Assembly: GCF_018381315.1 (NCBI RefSeq)
Contig: NZ_JAGZSD010000005.1
Location: forward strand, 186,001-250,000
Direction: 5' to 3'
Length of the DNA stretch: 64,000 nucleotides
Origin: Anaerostipes sp.
Lineage (GTDB): Bacteria; Bacillota; Clostridia; Lachnospirales; Lachnospiraceae
A model generated the notes under the pieces. It saw only the letters and a program-made list of their open reading frames with translations. It searched no databases and had not been told where the DNA came from. Made by a program: the position numbers and the translations under genes. Within the stretch, counting starts at the first letter, position 1. Each line of letters starts with the position of its first letter. Below, in pieces: positions 33,251 to 42,256 of this stretch.

Positions 33251-35695
33251 ACTTTAGTACATCTAATGTTTTTGTTTATCCCCAGACTGCTCATTACAAG
33301 AAAGACTCAACATCATAATTTCAATACATCTAATGTTTTTGTTTATCAATAAAATCACAGCGACTTTAATAGATCCAAAGTCATTTCAATACATCTAATG
33401 TTTTTGTTTATCCCCAAAAATGCGTCTTCTGTTTTAAAAGAAAAACGATTTCAATACATCTAATGTTTTTGTTTATCGGAACGCTTTACAGGCCGCAAAG
33501 GTAGAAGATCCATAATTTCAATACATCTAATGTTTTTGTTTATCAAGTACCCAGGGATGGGATAACGAACGCTCGGAAAATTTCAATACATCTAATGTTT
33601 TTGTTTATCAATTTCTGAATACTGTGATCTGGCATTGGCTTTAAATTTCAATACATCTAATGTTTTTGTTTATCAAGACAGAACCTGCAGGGAATGTCAA
33701 AAAAAGTAGATTTCAATACATCTAATGTTTTTGTTTATCTGGCTGTCAGCACTATTGGGCTATCTGTAGCTGCATTTCAATACATCTAATGTTTTTGTTT
33801 ATCACGACCACACAACTACAGAAATCGGACAGTTGGGATTTCAATACATCTAATGTTTTTGTTTATCCTTTATAACCTTTCCTCATCACATATTTACTCA
33901 GATTTCAATACATCTAATGTTTTTGTTTATCTACTTAATTGCTAATAGGGCTTGTGCGGGGTATAGTCATTTCAATACATCTAATGTTTTTGTTTATCGC
34001 ATGAAAATTATAATTGAGACGAGCAACTGGGAACAATTTCAATACATCTAATGTTTTTGTTTATCCCACTGCCGCTCCCGTAATCGCATTATAAGTATCA
34101 AATTTCAATACATTTAATGTTTTTGTTTATCTGATTTGTAATCATGTCTACGTAACCGCATTTATAATTTCAATACATCTAATGTTTTTGTTTATCCATA
34201 ATCGTTTTTGTATAAGTCCATCATCTCTTTTTATTTCAATACATCTAATGTTTTTGTTTATCGCAAACAGTGAGATGCAGCAGCTTTCTTTTCTTGTATT
34301 TCAATACATCTAATGTTTTTGTTTATCTCTTTTTTTCTATCTCTTTGTAAGATATTCCATTATTTCAATACATCTAATGTTTTTGTTTATCAGGCTGGAT
34401 CAAGTTGGACTGGTCAAACAGTGACAAATTTCAATACATCTAATGTTTTTGTTTATCCGTTGCTCCCGTCTCTCCCTTTGGCCCTTGCGGACATTTCAAT
34501 ACATCTAATGTTTTTGTTTATCCAACAATCAGCTTTTTTTTCTGCTGTAGAATTAAAATTTCAATACATCTAATGTTTTTGTTTATCCGTATTCTAAGAA
34601 TGCAGTAGTGCTGCAGGCATAGCAATTTCAATACATCTAATGTTTTTGTTTATCTTTATTCTACTGCTTCTGTTTCCTTCATCTTTTATATTTCAATACA
34701 TCTAATGTTTTTGTTTATCAGGGTGAGAAACGAAAGACAAAGGATGGTAAAACTTATTTCAATACATCTAATGTTTTTGTTTATCTTTTTTGGCTTACAA
34801 GTGGTGGATGATTTACGCCAATTTCAATACATCTAATGTTTTTGTTTATCATAATGTGGGAAGCCGGGTCTGCTATACGAAGAAATTTCAATACATCTAA
34901 TGTTTTTGTTTATCATTTTTAACATTGAACTCGAAGAAGAAAGAGGCGAATTTCAATACATCTAATGTTTTTGTTTATCGAAAACTACTGGAATTATGAA
35001 TATTGTATCAAGTATTTCAATACATCTAATGTTTTTGTTTATCGCACAACTTCCTTTACGATTAACCGGTCTTCTTTATTTCAATACATCTAATGTTTTT
35101 GTTTATCTTCTGTCCATCTTATCACCCCTTTAAGAATTCAAATTTCAATACATCTAATGTTTTTGTTTATCTCACATGAGTGGGTTTTCTGCGAAAATAC
35201 AGGGACTATTTCAATACATCTAATGTTTTTGTTTATCTTGTTCATCTTTCATTCCATAATAGTTCTTTGCTCATTTCAATACATCTAATGTTTTTGTTTA
35301 TCCACTGACTTTCATAAGTCCCTTGGCTGTCCACTCATTTCAATACATCTAATGTTTTTGTTTATCGATGATGCAGTCGGGCGAAAACTTCATATCGGTG
35401 AATTTCAATACATCTAATGTTTTTGTTTATCTGTTTTTCCTGCAATCTGGTGCACGTGTGGCTCTCTATTTCAATACATCTAATGTTTTTGTTTATCCTC
35501 TGTAAACCTACTTAAAAACCAGTTGCCAATGTTATTTCAATACATCTAATGTTTTTGTTTATCTAAATTCGCCGTAGAGTTTTCGCATCTCATCCCAGCA
35601 TTTCAATACATCTAATGTTTTTGTTTATCAAAAAAGTATATCTTAATTAATATACAAAATTTAAAATTTCAATACATCTAATGTTTTTGTTTATC
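33251..35695 (-). CRISPR. CRISPR array, 38 repeats and 37 spacers
   Basis: Thirty-bp repeats begin (plus strand) ATTTCAATACATCTAATG and end TTTTTGTTTATC, with spacers of 34-37 bp. All are identical except the first (33251-33280, three mismatches) and the one at 34102-34131 (one C-to-T change). On the minus strand the repeat ends ATTGAAAT, the usual type I-B 5' handle. Handle orientation, the degenerate low-coordinate repeat and the promoter at 35724-35752 all show minus-strand transcription with new spacers added near 35695. It lies between the I-B adaptation genes and the III-B operon and probably serves both. Several spacers read as open phage-like frames. Confidence 0.98.
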
Positions 35696-35723
35696 CCCTG
35701 TATTTAAGCCATTTCTATTTTTT

Positions 35724-35752
35724 ATCTTATCCCAAATCCCCTTATTTTTCAA
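35724..35752 (-). promoter_or_regulatory. CRISPR array promoter in the leader
   Basis: On the minus strand TTGAAA (35747-35752) and TAAGAT (35724-35729) are separated by 17 bp. Transcription would begin near 35717, about 22 bp before the first repeat. The A/G-rich leader (AATAAGGGGATTTGGG) resembles type I-B leaders. Confidence 0.7.
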
Positions 35753-35766
35753 CGTTTTTTAAATAT

Positions 35767-35869
35767 TTTCCCAACCTCAGTTCTAAAAATCGAATTTTCT
35801 TCCACAACACCTCTCAGCCCGCATAAACCTTGACTTTTTTCACTCTTTCATAAAAATGAGGTTGGGAAA
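35767..35869. repeat. Leader inverted repeat
   Basis: TTTCCCAACCTCA (35767-35779) and TGAGGTTGGGAAA (35857-35869) are perfect 13-bp inverted copies 77 bp apart. They flank the AT-rich middle of the leader. They may be protein-binding sites for integration or regulation; nothing similar appears elsewhere in the window. Confidence 0.6.
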
Positions 35870-35932
35870 TCATACTCTCTGGAACATCCTGTATTTTACA
35901 CTCTACCATCTGGTTTATTCCCACATAAATAA

Positions 35933-36000
35933 ATATACCTTCTGGCACACCGAATTTTATATCCTACGGATAGACGTGCTCTGCACAGCAAAGTATATAG
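35933..36000 (-). repeat. Dispersed ~65-bp repeat, copy B, with a partial second unit
   Basis: The minus strand carries TATACTTTGCTGTGCAGAGC, then TATAAAATTCGGTGTGCC and ggtatattta. A truncated second unit with GTGTAAAATACAGGATG follows at 35881-35915. It lies between the leader and cas2. Confidence 0.5.
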
Positions 36001-36051
36001 AGAAAGGTACCTGCTAAATAGGAGGTGCCATAAGACATTATTTTTCTTCAC

Positions 36052-36094
36052 TATCGGAAAGAGACCTTCCCAGGGTCTACTGGAGATAGTGGAG
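36052..36094 (-). other. Hairpin downstream of cas2
   Basis: Immediately after the cas2 stop codon the minus strand folds into CACTATC / GATAGTG with an inner AGACC / GGTCT stem. It has the position of a terminator, but the following bases (AAGAAAAATAATG) lack a U-tract. A run-on transcript could reach the array leader. Confidence 0.45.
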
Positions 36095-36099
36095 AAAAC

Positions 36100-36390
36100 T
36101 CATATAATCAAATCTTCCCCCACATTATCTTCCGGATTCCCCAGTATCTCTTCCCCAAACACATTATCATTCATCAGTTTAATAATGCAGACAAAATCTT
36201 CATCTTCATCCAGCACTTTTTTAAGATCATCTCTTAGCCTGATCAGTTTAGACGGAGACATTTCTCCTCGGAATACAGATTTCTGAAAATGAGTCAGATA
36301 TTTTTTACAGATTTTAAATACCTTTTGAACTCGCTTTTCATTTACGTCGTAAAATACAAAGGCATAATTATAATTTAGTTTCTTTTTCAT
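36100..36390 (-). CDS. cas2: CRISPR-associated endonuclease Cas2
   Basis: A 96-residue ferredoxin-like subunit of the Cas1-Cas2 integrase. The first strand has YAFVFYDVNEKRVQKVFKIC with the conserved Asp, followed by LTHFQKSVFRGEMSPSKL. It starts at the base after the cas1 stop codon. It is the last gene of the type I-B adaptation block, next to the array leader. Confidence 0.95.
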   Translation of the reverse strand: MKKKLNYNYAFVFYDVNEKRVQKVFKICKKYLTHFQKSVFRGEMSPSKLIRLRDDLKKVLDEDEDFVCIIKLMNDNVFGEEILGNPEDNVGEDLII

Positions 36391-37389
36391 CTACATCTTC
36401 TCCCTTAGACAAAACGGCCGAAATTCTTTATCCTCCAATATGAACTTAATTAATTTATAACAGTCCAATTTAATTGCAGTACGGTATGTGACCTTTCTTT
36501 TTAACTTTGGATGCTGAAATGCAGTCTCCAGCCGCTTCTCAAATGCCTCAATAAATATTTTCCTTCCATCCTCATTCAGAAGACAATAATTTACTCTCTT
36601 ATCAAAATGTTTTTTTACCTGAAGCTGCTTCCGATTTACCAGATCAAAGATGGTCCGATACACAATAACAGGCTTAAATACTTCACACATATCAAGACTC
36701 AATGAAAATCTTCCCTCGGATGGCTCATGGAGAAAACTGATTCTTTGATCCAGGTGTGTCCGGTAAATAGCTGAGATTGTTTTTGCATACAAAAGAGTAT
36801 TTCCAAAAGATATCAATGCATTGATCGGATTATCCGGCGGCCGTTTTACCCGTTTATTCATGACGAAATCTTCCGGCAGAAAACTCTTAAAATCCTGATA
36901 AAATCTCTGCCATGCTTCTCCTTCCACAGACATGAGCTGTTTTATATTGGATGCCTCATCTATCTGTCTGATAAATTCACTTCCAAGCCAATCAACGGTT
37001 TCCTTTACCGCATCATTGTCATGTTTATAATAGTGATATAAAACCTCCTTGATATTTTCTCCAATTCCGCACACAATGGCTCTTGAAATATTCACCCGTT
37101 TCGTCTGGTGTGCTTCTGCCTGTTTCATTAAGAGCCTGCCGCTCATATACTGAGGTTTGGGATAAAATGTGCCGCTGTATCCTTCATAATAGTTAAAAAA
37201 ATGGACTACCACATGATTCTGTGATAAGAAATCCAGGAGTTTTGAATTAATGGATACTTCATTCAGACAGTAAATCTCCTTTGTATTTTCAATTGGTATG
37301 TAAATATTCTTTCCGTCTTTTCTGAAACAAAGGGAATTATCTTTCCTTGTTAATTCACCCATAGATGTAATATATTTTGTACTTCCCAT
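36391..37389 (-). CDS. cas1: CRISPR-associated endonuclease Cas1 (type I-B)
   Basis: A 332-residue integrase subunit. The N-terminal beta domain has KYITSMGELTRKDNSLCFRK and the metal-site region shows ISFGNTLLYAKTISAI, RISFLHEPSEGRFSLSLDM and EVFKPVIVYRTIFDLVNRK with the expected His and acidic residues. The frame is open to 37416, but TAGGAGGAGAAGGC precedes the ATG at 37389, chosen here. The gene begins just past the cas4 stop codon. Confidence 0.95.
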   Translation of the reverse strand: MGSTKYITSMGELTRKDNSLCFRKDGKNIYIPIENTKEIYCLNEVSINSKLLDFLSQNHVVVHFFNYYEGYSGTFYPKPQYMSGRLLMKQAEAHQTKRVNISRAIVCGIGENIKEVLYHYYKHDNDAVKETVDWLGSEFIRQIDEASNIKQLMSVEGEAWQRFYQDFKSFLPEDFVMNKRVKRPPDNPINALISFGNTLLYAKTISAIYRTHLDQRISFLHEPSEGRFSLSLDMCEVFKPVIVYRTIFDLVNRKQLQVKKHFDKRVNYCLLNEDGRKIFIEAFEKRLETAFQHPKLKRKVTYRTAIKLDCYKLIKFILEDKEFRPFCLREKM

Positions 37390-37400
37390 GCCTTCTCCTC

Positions 37401-37901
37401 CTACGCTATATAACAATATTCATAATACGCACATTTTTTACATTTTGGCTTCTCCAATACTTCGGGAACCTTTTCACTTTCCAGCAACACTTGAATCTGC
37501 TCCACATATTGATTTAATTCTTCTTCCAATTCCGATGTCAGTTCTACAATTTCAACCTTTTTATCCTTTTTATTTTTCTCCACAAATTCCAATCTTCCTT
37601 TTCTCACAATCCCATTTCTTTTCAATACTTTTAAATAATATAAAAGCTGCCACTTTGCTGCTTCCGGATCAGCATCTGACTTTTTGATCTCTGTTAGATA
37701 TTCTTTTGTCAAACGGTCTAGTTTAATATTTTCGACAGCTAGCTCTGTGTTCTTTCCCTGATTCGCTTTTTCCTCGTGGATCGCCTTTCCGATTTTAACC
37801 TCCTCGCTGTTATCTTCCAGATTCATCCGGTTTCCGAATAAATAACACTGCCGTTTACAGTGAAAATAATAGTTGATTAATGTTCCATTGATCTCCATCA
37901 T
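37401..37901 (-). CDS. cas4: CRISPR-associated exonuclease Cas4
   Basis: A 166-residue RecB-like nuclease that trims prespacers. It has one N-terminal cysteine region (YYFHCKRQCYLFGN) and a C-terminal cysteine cluster (KPKCKKCAYYEYC), the iron-sulfur cluster ligands. GRLEFVEKNKKDKKVEIVEL supplies the nuclease strand region. It sits 11 bp after cas3 and before cas1, the standard I-B order. Confidence 0.93.
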   Translation of the reverse strand: MMEINGTLINYYFHCKRQCYLFGNRMNLEDNSEEVKIGKAIHEEKANQGKNTELAVENIKLDRLTKEYLTEIKKSDADPEAAKWQLLYYLKVLKRNGIVRKGRLEFVEKNKKDKKVEIVELTSELEEELNQYVEQIQVLLESEKVPEVLEKPKCKKCAYYEYCYIA

Positions 37902-37912
37902 ATACCTCCATC

Positions 37913-40480
37913 TTAGACGAAATCTGGTGTACCATCTTTTCCTTCAAGCAGGATTTTGTTTAGCCGTCCATTTCGATAATATTTTTCCCCATCTTCAATC
38001 ATATAAAGTTCGCCGATTCTGTCACTGTACATTAAATCTGTTTTCTGTATTGCATAGGTAAAATAGTTCATTTTACTTCTGACTTCAGACAGCAAATATT
38101 TTTTCTTTGAATAATCCATCTCCTGATCCATGAGAAGTTTCTTATATTGATCCCAAACCTCTTTTCCATCAATCAGTGTTCCATCTTCCTCTTCCACTTT
38201 TCGGCAGAGATAAACCGACATACTCCACATATCATCCTGAATCAGCTTCATTCTTTCTTCAATTTTATAGTGATCCAAAAGACCTAGAACTGAGTTAAAA
38301 AACGCGGTGATACCATGGTCTCCTGCACTTGAAATAAATGTTTTTTTCAGCACTTCTAAAACAGGACTATAGTATTTCTGAAAATCTTTTTTTAAAAGAA
38401 TTTCTCTCATTTCTTCGTTCGCCAAAGTATATTCCAAATTTTCTATTCTGGCATCTCCGTCCCTGTAGATATGTCTCGGATCGTCCATCTCAAAAAAATA
38501 TACAACAGCACCGTGCTTTTTGCAGGATCTGTTGATTCTTCCCAGGAACTGTTCCTCACTGTCCAATTTGGACCAGTTTTTATATCCGATGTCCATATCA
38601 ATATCCACACCGGCCTCAATCACCTGAGTTGAAACCAGGATCATTCCCTGTTTTCCTGCAGAATCGATCTTCTTCAAAATCTGCTTCCGTTCCAGAACAC
38701 TCTGATCTCCTGTCAGCAATTCTATCGGAAGTTCAAGCCGTCCGTCGTCCTCCAACATTTGAAAAAATGCATAGGCGGATTCTTTTTTTATGAATTCCAC
38801 TAAGATCTTTTTCTTCAATTTTTGCTGGTTTAAAACATGCTCCAATAAGTCTTCCATGGATAAGTCGTTTCCCATAAGACTGAAGTCAGGATGTACTCTG
38901 TTTTTAAAAACCGGATGGGAAAAGAATTTTTCTCTGTTTCTGATTAATGGCACGGCGTTTTCCAGATCCGGTGACAGCACATCCAAGTTCGGTAATGTTG
39001 CAGACATTATAATAACTTTCATATTGAGAAACTCTGCGAATTCTTTTAAAAATAAAATAATCTCTGTCCAGATACTGTTTCTGTAACTCTGAATTTCATC
39101 TAAGACAAGGATACTGTCCGCCAGCTGATGAAATCCAAAAGCACTTTCTTTCCGTCTTCCGAACATAGTATCAAACAAACTGACATGGGTTGTTAAGATC
39201 ATCGGATAGTTCAGAAACTGACGGTTCAGCAGCGCTTCCTGAAAATATTGGAGTTCATCTGCTTCTCTCTTTGAACGATCCATAGGAATGGGCTTCATAG
39301 AATTCAAAACTGCAATTTCTTTTGCTGTATCTGTTCCTTCAAAAATCTTTTCCATGGATTCAAGATTTTGCTCAATCAGGGTATTAAACGGATACACATA
39401 AAATATTTTTCCAATGCCCGTATTTTGCTTCATAAGATGAAAACTTAAATTAACTGCAGTGTTCGATTTTCCGCTGCCCGTGGGTGCTTCAAGGAAAAAT
39501 ATATTTTTATCTCGATGTTTTTCTAATTCTTTTTCAGCATCCAAAAAAAGCTCCGTTCTCAGTATATTGATTTCCGTTTCTTTAAACAGATCTTTTTCTT
39601 TTGAATATTTTTCCTGCTCGTATTTTCGAATTCCCTGATAAAGTTTTGTATCCTGATATTGTCCAGAAAACTCATCAATATGCTCCATTCCGCCGAAATT
39701 CCTGATTTTCACATCATTCATATATTCTGATGTGGCATAGTGATCACTGGCAATCAGCAAAGAGTACATCAGGCGTTCATATGCATAAAACAGGATCTGT
39801 TTACTTCGGCTTTTTTTATCACGGGCTGCTGTTCTAACATTCCCTGCTGCTTTGCCTAAACTCTCTCTTTTTAACCTGCACTTAAATTTTCTTTTATAAA
39901 AGTTCAGATTCTTTTCCTCTTCCAAGGTTTCGATCAAGTAATAAACATCTTCATAATCAAAACTTTTCAGATATATTTCAAAAGAATCCAAACCACTGTG
40001 ATGTTTTGCAATTAGGTAAGAGTTTAAAAACAAAAATTCTTTCAGCTGTTTTTTATCAGCAGGCTCCAATTCCCATACTTTTTCCATAAAATATTCAAAA
40101 TAAAGAACTGATGAAATCAGGGAATGATAATTATTAGTAAAAATCGGTTTGGCATCCGGCATTTCATGATCCATCTTTTCTTTTTGAAAATACGGATTTA
40201 CTTTTCCAAAATCATGGAACGTAATTATTCCAAATATCATTTTCCTGAATACTTTTTTGGCTCTATCGCTGAATTCATCAAAATATTTCTGTTCAAAAAA
40301 CTCCATACAGCGTCCTAAATCCTTGGCTTCAAAAAGTTCCAGAAAATAAGATTCTGCCAAATTAGTATGTTCCTTTAATGTTTCTTTTGACCTGCCGCCT
40401 TCCTTCGGTCTATGGGCAAAATATCTCTCCGGATCTTTGATTAATTTCTCTATTTTTACGACATCTTCATCAAAATACAT
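37913..40480 (-). CDS. cas3: CRISPR-associated nuclease/helicase Cas3
   Basis: An 855-residue single-chain HD plus helicase protein that degrades DNA recruited by Cascade. The N-terminal HD domain has His38 (EHTNLAES) and His89-Asp90 (ITFHDFGKVNPYF). Walker A is EAPTGSGKSNTA (331-342), the DEAD-box variant is DEIQ (461-464), and SATLPN and MILVSTQVIEAGVDIDMDIG are helicase motifs III and V, with GRINRSCKKHG as motif VI. All catalytic motifs are intact. AGGGGG lies ahead of the ATG. A strong hairpin separates it from the Cascade genes upstream. Confidence 0.95.
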   Translation of the reverse strand: MYFDEDVVKIEKLIKDPERYFAHRPKEGGRSKETLKEHTNLAESYFLELFEAKDLGRCMEFFEQKYFDEFSDRAKKVFRKMIFGIITFHDFGKVNPYFQKEKMDHEMPDAKPIFTNNYHSLISSVLYFEYFMEKVWELEPADKKQLKEFLFLNSYLIAKHHSGLDSFEIYLKSFDYEDVYYLIETLEEEKNLNFYKRKFKCRLKRESLGKAAGNVRTAARDKKSRSKQILFYAYERLMYSLLIASDHYATSEYMNDVKIRNFGGMEHIDEFSGQYQDTKLYQGIRKYEQEKYSKEKDLFKETEINILRTELFLDAEKELEKHRDKNIFFLEAPTGSGKSNTAVNLSFHLMKQNTGIGKIFYVYPFNTLIEQNLESMEKIFEGTDTAKEIAVLNSMKPIPMDRSKREADELQYFQEALLNRQFLNYPMILTTHVSLFDTMFGRRKESAFGFHQLADSILVLDEIQSYRNSIWTEIILFLKEFAEFLNMKVIIMSATLPNLDVLSPDLENAVPLIRNREKFFSHPVFKNRVHPDFSLMGNDLSMEDLLEHVLNQQKLKKKILVEFIKKESAYAFFQMLEDDGRLELPIELLTGDQSVLERKQILKKIDSAGKQGMILVSTQVIEAGVDIDMDIGYKNWSKLDSEEQFLGRINRSCKKHGAVVYFFEMDDPRHIYRDGDARIENLEYTLANEEMREILLKKDFQKYYSPVLEVLKKTFISSAGDHGITAFFNSVLGLLDHYKIEERMKLIQDDMWSMSVYLCRKVEEEDGTLIDGKEVWDQYKKLLMDQEMDYSKKKYLLSEVRSKMNYFTYAIQKTDLMYSDRIGELYMIEDGEKYYRNGRLNKILLEGKDGTPDFV

Positions 40481-40503
40481 TAGAATCCCCCTATATCATA
40501 AAA

Positions 40504-40549
40504 ACCATCGAAAAGAATCCTGCTTGGAGACAGAATTCTTTCCGATGGT
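40504..40549 (-). terminator. Intra-operon terminator between cas5 and cas3
   Basis: On the minus strand ACCATCGGAAAGAATTCTG pairs with CAGGATTCTTTTCGATGGT and is followed by TTTTATGATAT. The stem is about 18 bp with few mismatches. It follows the cas5 stop codon by three bases and lies 24 bp before the cas3 start. Confidence 0.8.
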
Positions 40550-40552
40550 ATT

Positions 40553-41311
40553 CTAGTAAAATGCAATAATATGTTTTCCGGCCCGGTACAGCGGCAGTCC
40601 ACACTCCTTTACATACTGGTTTGTAAAAACAAAAGGCTCTGTGATATAAAGGTTTGTATACGGATCCAACGCATACGGAAGACCTTCTTCATATTTATAA
40701 AAGTCTTCTTCCTCCTCGTCATCTTCATCCAGATATGCAAATGTGACCTTACTTTTTGGTACAAAGCAGTCCAACTGTCTGTTTTCCGTAGAAATTTCTT
40801 CCAGCGTTAGAATCTGCGGGTTCACAAGGTCTGCAGGATGATCATTTTTTCCAAGGTATGGTGAATAGACACAGCGGAAGTCCAGCAGAGCTTCTGAAAG
40901 AATCCGGCTTTCCCCGCAGTCCAGCAAAATATAAATATCCCACTCCGGTGATTCCAGCCACTGTTCTTTTACAATCAGATTACCTCCCTGCTCTTTGGAA
41001 GCATACCCGACGGAATTGTTAAAGTACTGAATCTTTTTCGGAATCCAGCCTTTTTCATTTTTGGGCACAATGGAAAATCTGCAGTCTTTGAGTCTTTCAT
41101 AAAACTCCGGAAACCCCGGTTCTATCTTTAAATCCTTTTTCTGATTTTCTGTTTTTATTGATTCATAGCCAGAATAACCAAGCACTGCTCCAAAAATTCC
41201 AAGAAGAACAATTTTATGAATCTGACCATAAGTGAAATAATAATAACTGTTCACATCCGGCTTCTTGAAAAAAGCAGTCCTTCCTTTCAGAGTAATCTTG
41301 CATACATCCAT
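40553..41311 (-). CDS. cas5b: Type I-B Cascade subunit Cas5
   Basis: A 252-residue RAMP protein that caps the crRNA 5' end. The N-terminus reads CKITLKGRTAFFKKPDVNS followed by YYYFTYGQIHKIVLLGIFGA, the pattern of type I-B Cas5 (Cas5h). An acidic stretch (LDEDDEEEEDFYKYEEG) occurs near residue 200. GAGGTGTAGCGG precedes the ATG. It begins three bases after cas7. Confidence 0.92.
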   Translation of the reverse strand: MDVCKITLKGRTAFFKKPDVNSYYYFTYGQIHKIVLLGIFGAVLGYSGYESIKTENQKKDLKIEPGFPEFYERLKDCRFSIVPKNEKGWIPKKIQYFNNSVGYASKEQGGNLIVKEQWLESPEWDIYILLDCGESRILSEALLDFRCVYSPYLGKNDHPADLVNPQILTLEEISTENRQLDCFVPKSKVTFAYLDEDDEEEEDFYKYEEGLPYALDPYTNLYITEPFVFTNQYVKECGLPLYRAGKHIIAFY

Positions 41312-41314
41312 CCG

Positions 41315-42256
41315 CTACACCTCTTTTTGTGTAATGATATCGTAGTATTCTGCACCTTGGATTTCACAGTTTAATTTTGTTGTATATGGATTATAATAAA
41401 TCTCAATCTTCTTAATTTTGTCAGCAAGGGCATTTAAAAATTCTGTATGTTCAAGTGTAATCACATTCTTATCCCCGTCCTTTATAAATGTGATATATTC
41501 AGAAAGGTTCGGAAGGTATAAATCCGGCTCTGTCTCTACAAACAGTGCAAATTCATTTTCACATCCTTCTTTTGAATTGGTTGCAAATGCTGTCGCTGAT
41601 ACTAAAGCTGTGCGTTTAAAGTTCTCATAATCTTCTTCTGTATACCCTTCGGTCACGCCCAGTTGGACAAACTCTTTATATGCCATAGGATTTACCACAA
41701 ATGGGTAAAAATAATGGGCTTCATTGCTGACAATTTTTGTTCCCAGCGTGGAATTTTTGGCTTCTTCTTTTTTATCATCTTTTGACCCATCTCTAAATGG
41801 AGATAAAATCTGCTGTTCTTCAGGACTGGTTCCCTCGTATTTGTTGAATCCTTGTCCAAATTGAACTGCCCCAGTAATGGATATATTATTTTTTTCTTCA
41901 GCAAATGTGGCACCAAAATTTTTTACGTCCACTGCCTGAAACAAGTTTGTGATAACTTCTTTTGTATCATTACATTTTTTCAGATCTTCTATATCATATA
42001 AGTGTTCATACCGCTCTTTCAGAGAATTTGGTACTAATGTCACTTCTCCTTTTTTTCCATTAGAAAATTTCATGGACTTAATATAAAGAACTTTCTTCCC
42101 TTCATTATCCCACATCTTTTTCATAGGATATTTTAATGCTTTGTCACTTCCAAAGGTCATCCCATCCTGCGTTGTCTTTGGATATCCTGTAAAATCAGCA
42201 TTCCAGTTTGCCATAATTGAGGAAATCCCTAAAACTCCATATACTCGTTTATCCAT
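41315..42256 (-). CDS. cas7: Type I-B Cascade backbone Cas7 (Csh2)
   Basis: A 313-residue RAMP protein forming the helical backbone over the crRNA. It starts RVYGVLGISSIMANWNADFT and continues GYPKTTQDGMTFGSDKALKY, a pattern typical of I-B Cas7/Csh2. FGATFAEEKNNISITGAVQF and LVSATAFATNSKEGC are further RAMP-like stretches. It starts at the base after the cas8b stop codon with AAGGAGGACAAGT upstream. Confidence 0.93.
   Translation of the reverse strand: MDKRVYGVLGISSIMANWNADFTGYPKTTQDGMTFGSDKALKYPMKKMWDNEGKKVLYIKSMKFSNGKKGEVTLVPNSLKERYEHLYDIEDLKKCNDTKEVITNLFQAVDVKNFGATFAEEKNNISITGAVQFGQGFNKYEGTSPEEQQILSPFRDGSKDDKKEEAKNSTLGTKIVSNEAHYFYPFVVNPMAYKEFVQLGVTEGYTEEDYENFKRTALVSATAFATNSKEGCENEFALFVETEPDLYLPNLSEYITFIKDGDKNVITLEHTEFLNALADKIKKIEIYYNPYTTKLNCEIQGAEYYDIITQKEV

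Noticed and set aside
33060..33257. A 65-codon plus-strand open frame between cmr1 and the array
   Set aside because: It has no ribosome-binding site, unremarkable composition, and overlaps a decayed repeat.
34313..34573. An 86-codon open frame on the plus strand within the array
   Set aside because: It is made of CRISPR repeats and spacers read in one frame, with the same short peptide repeated; it is not a gene.
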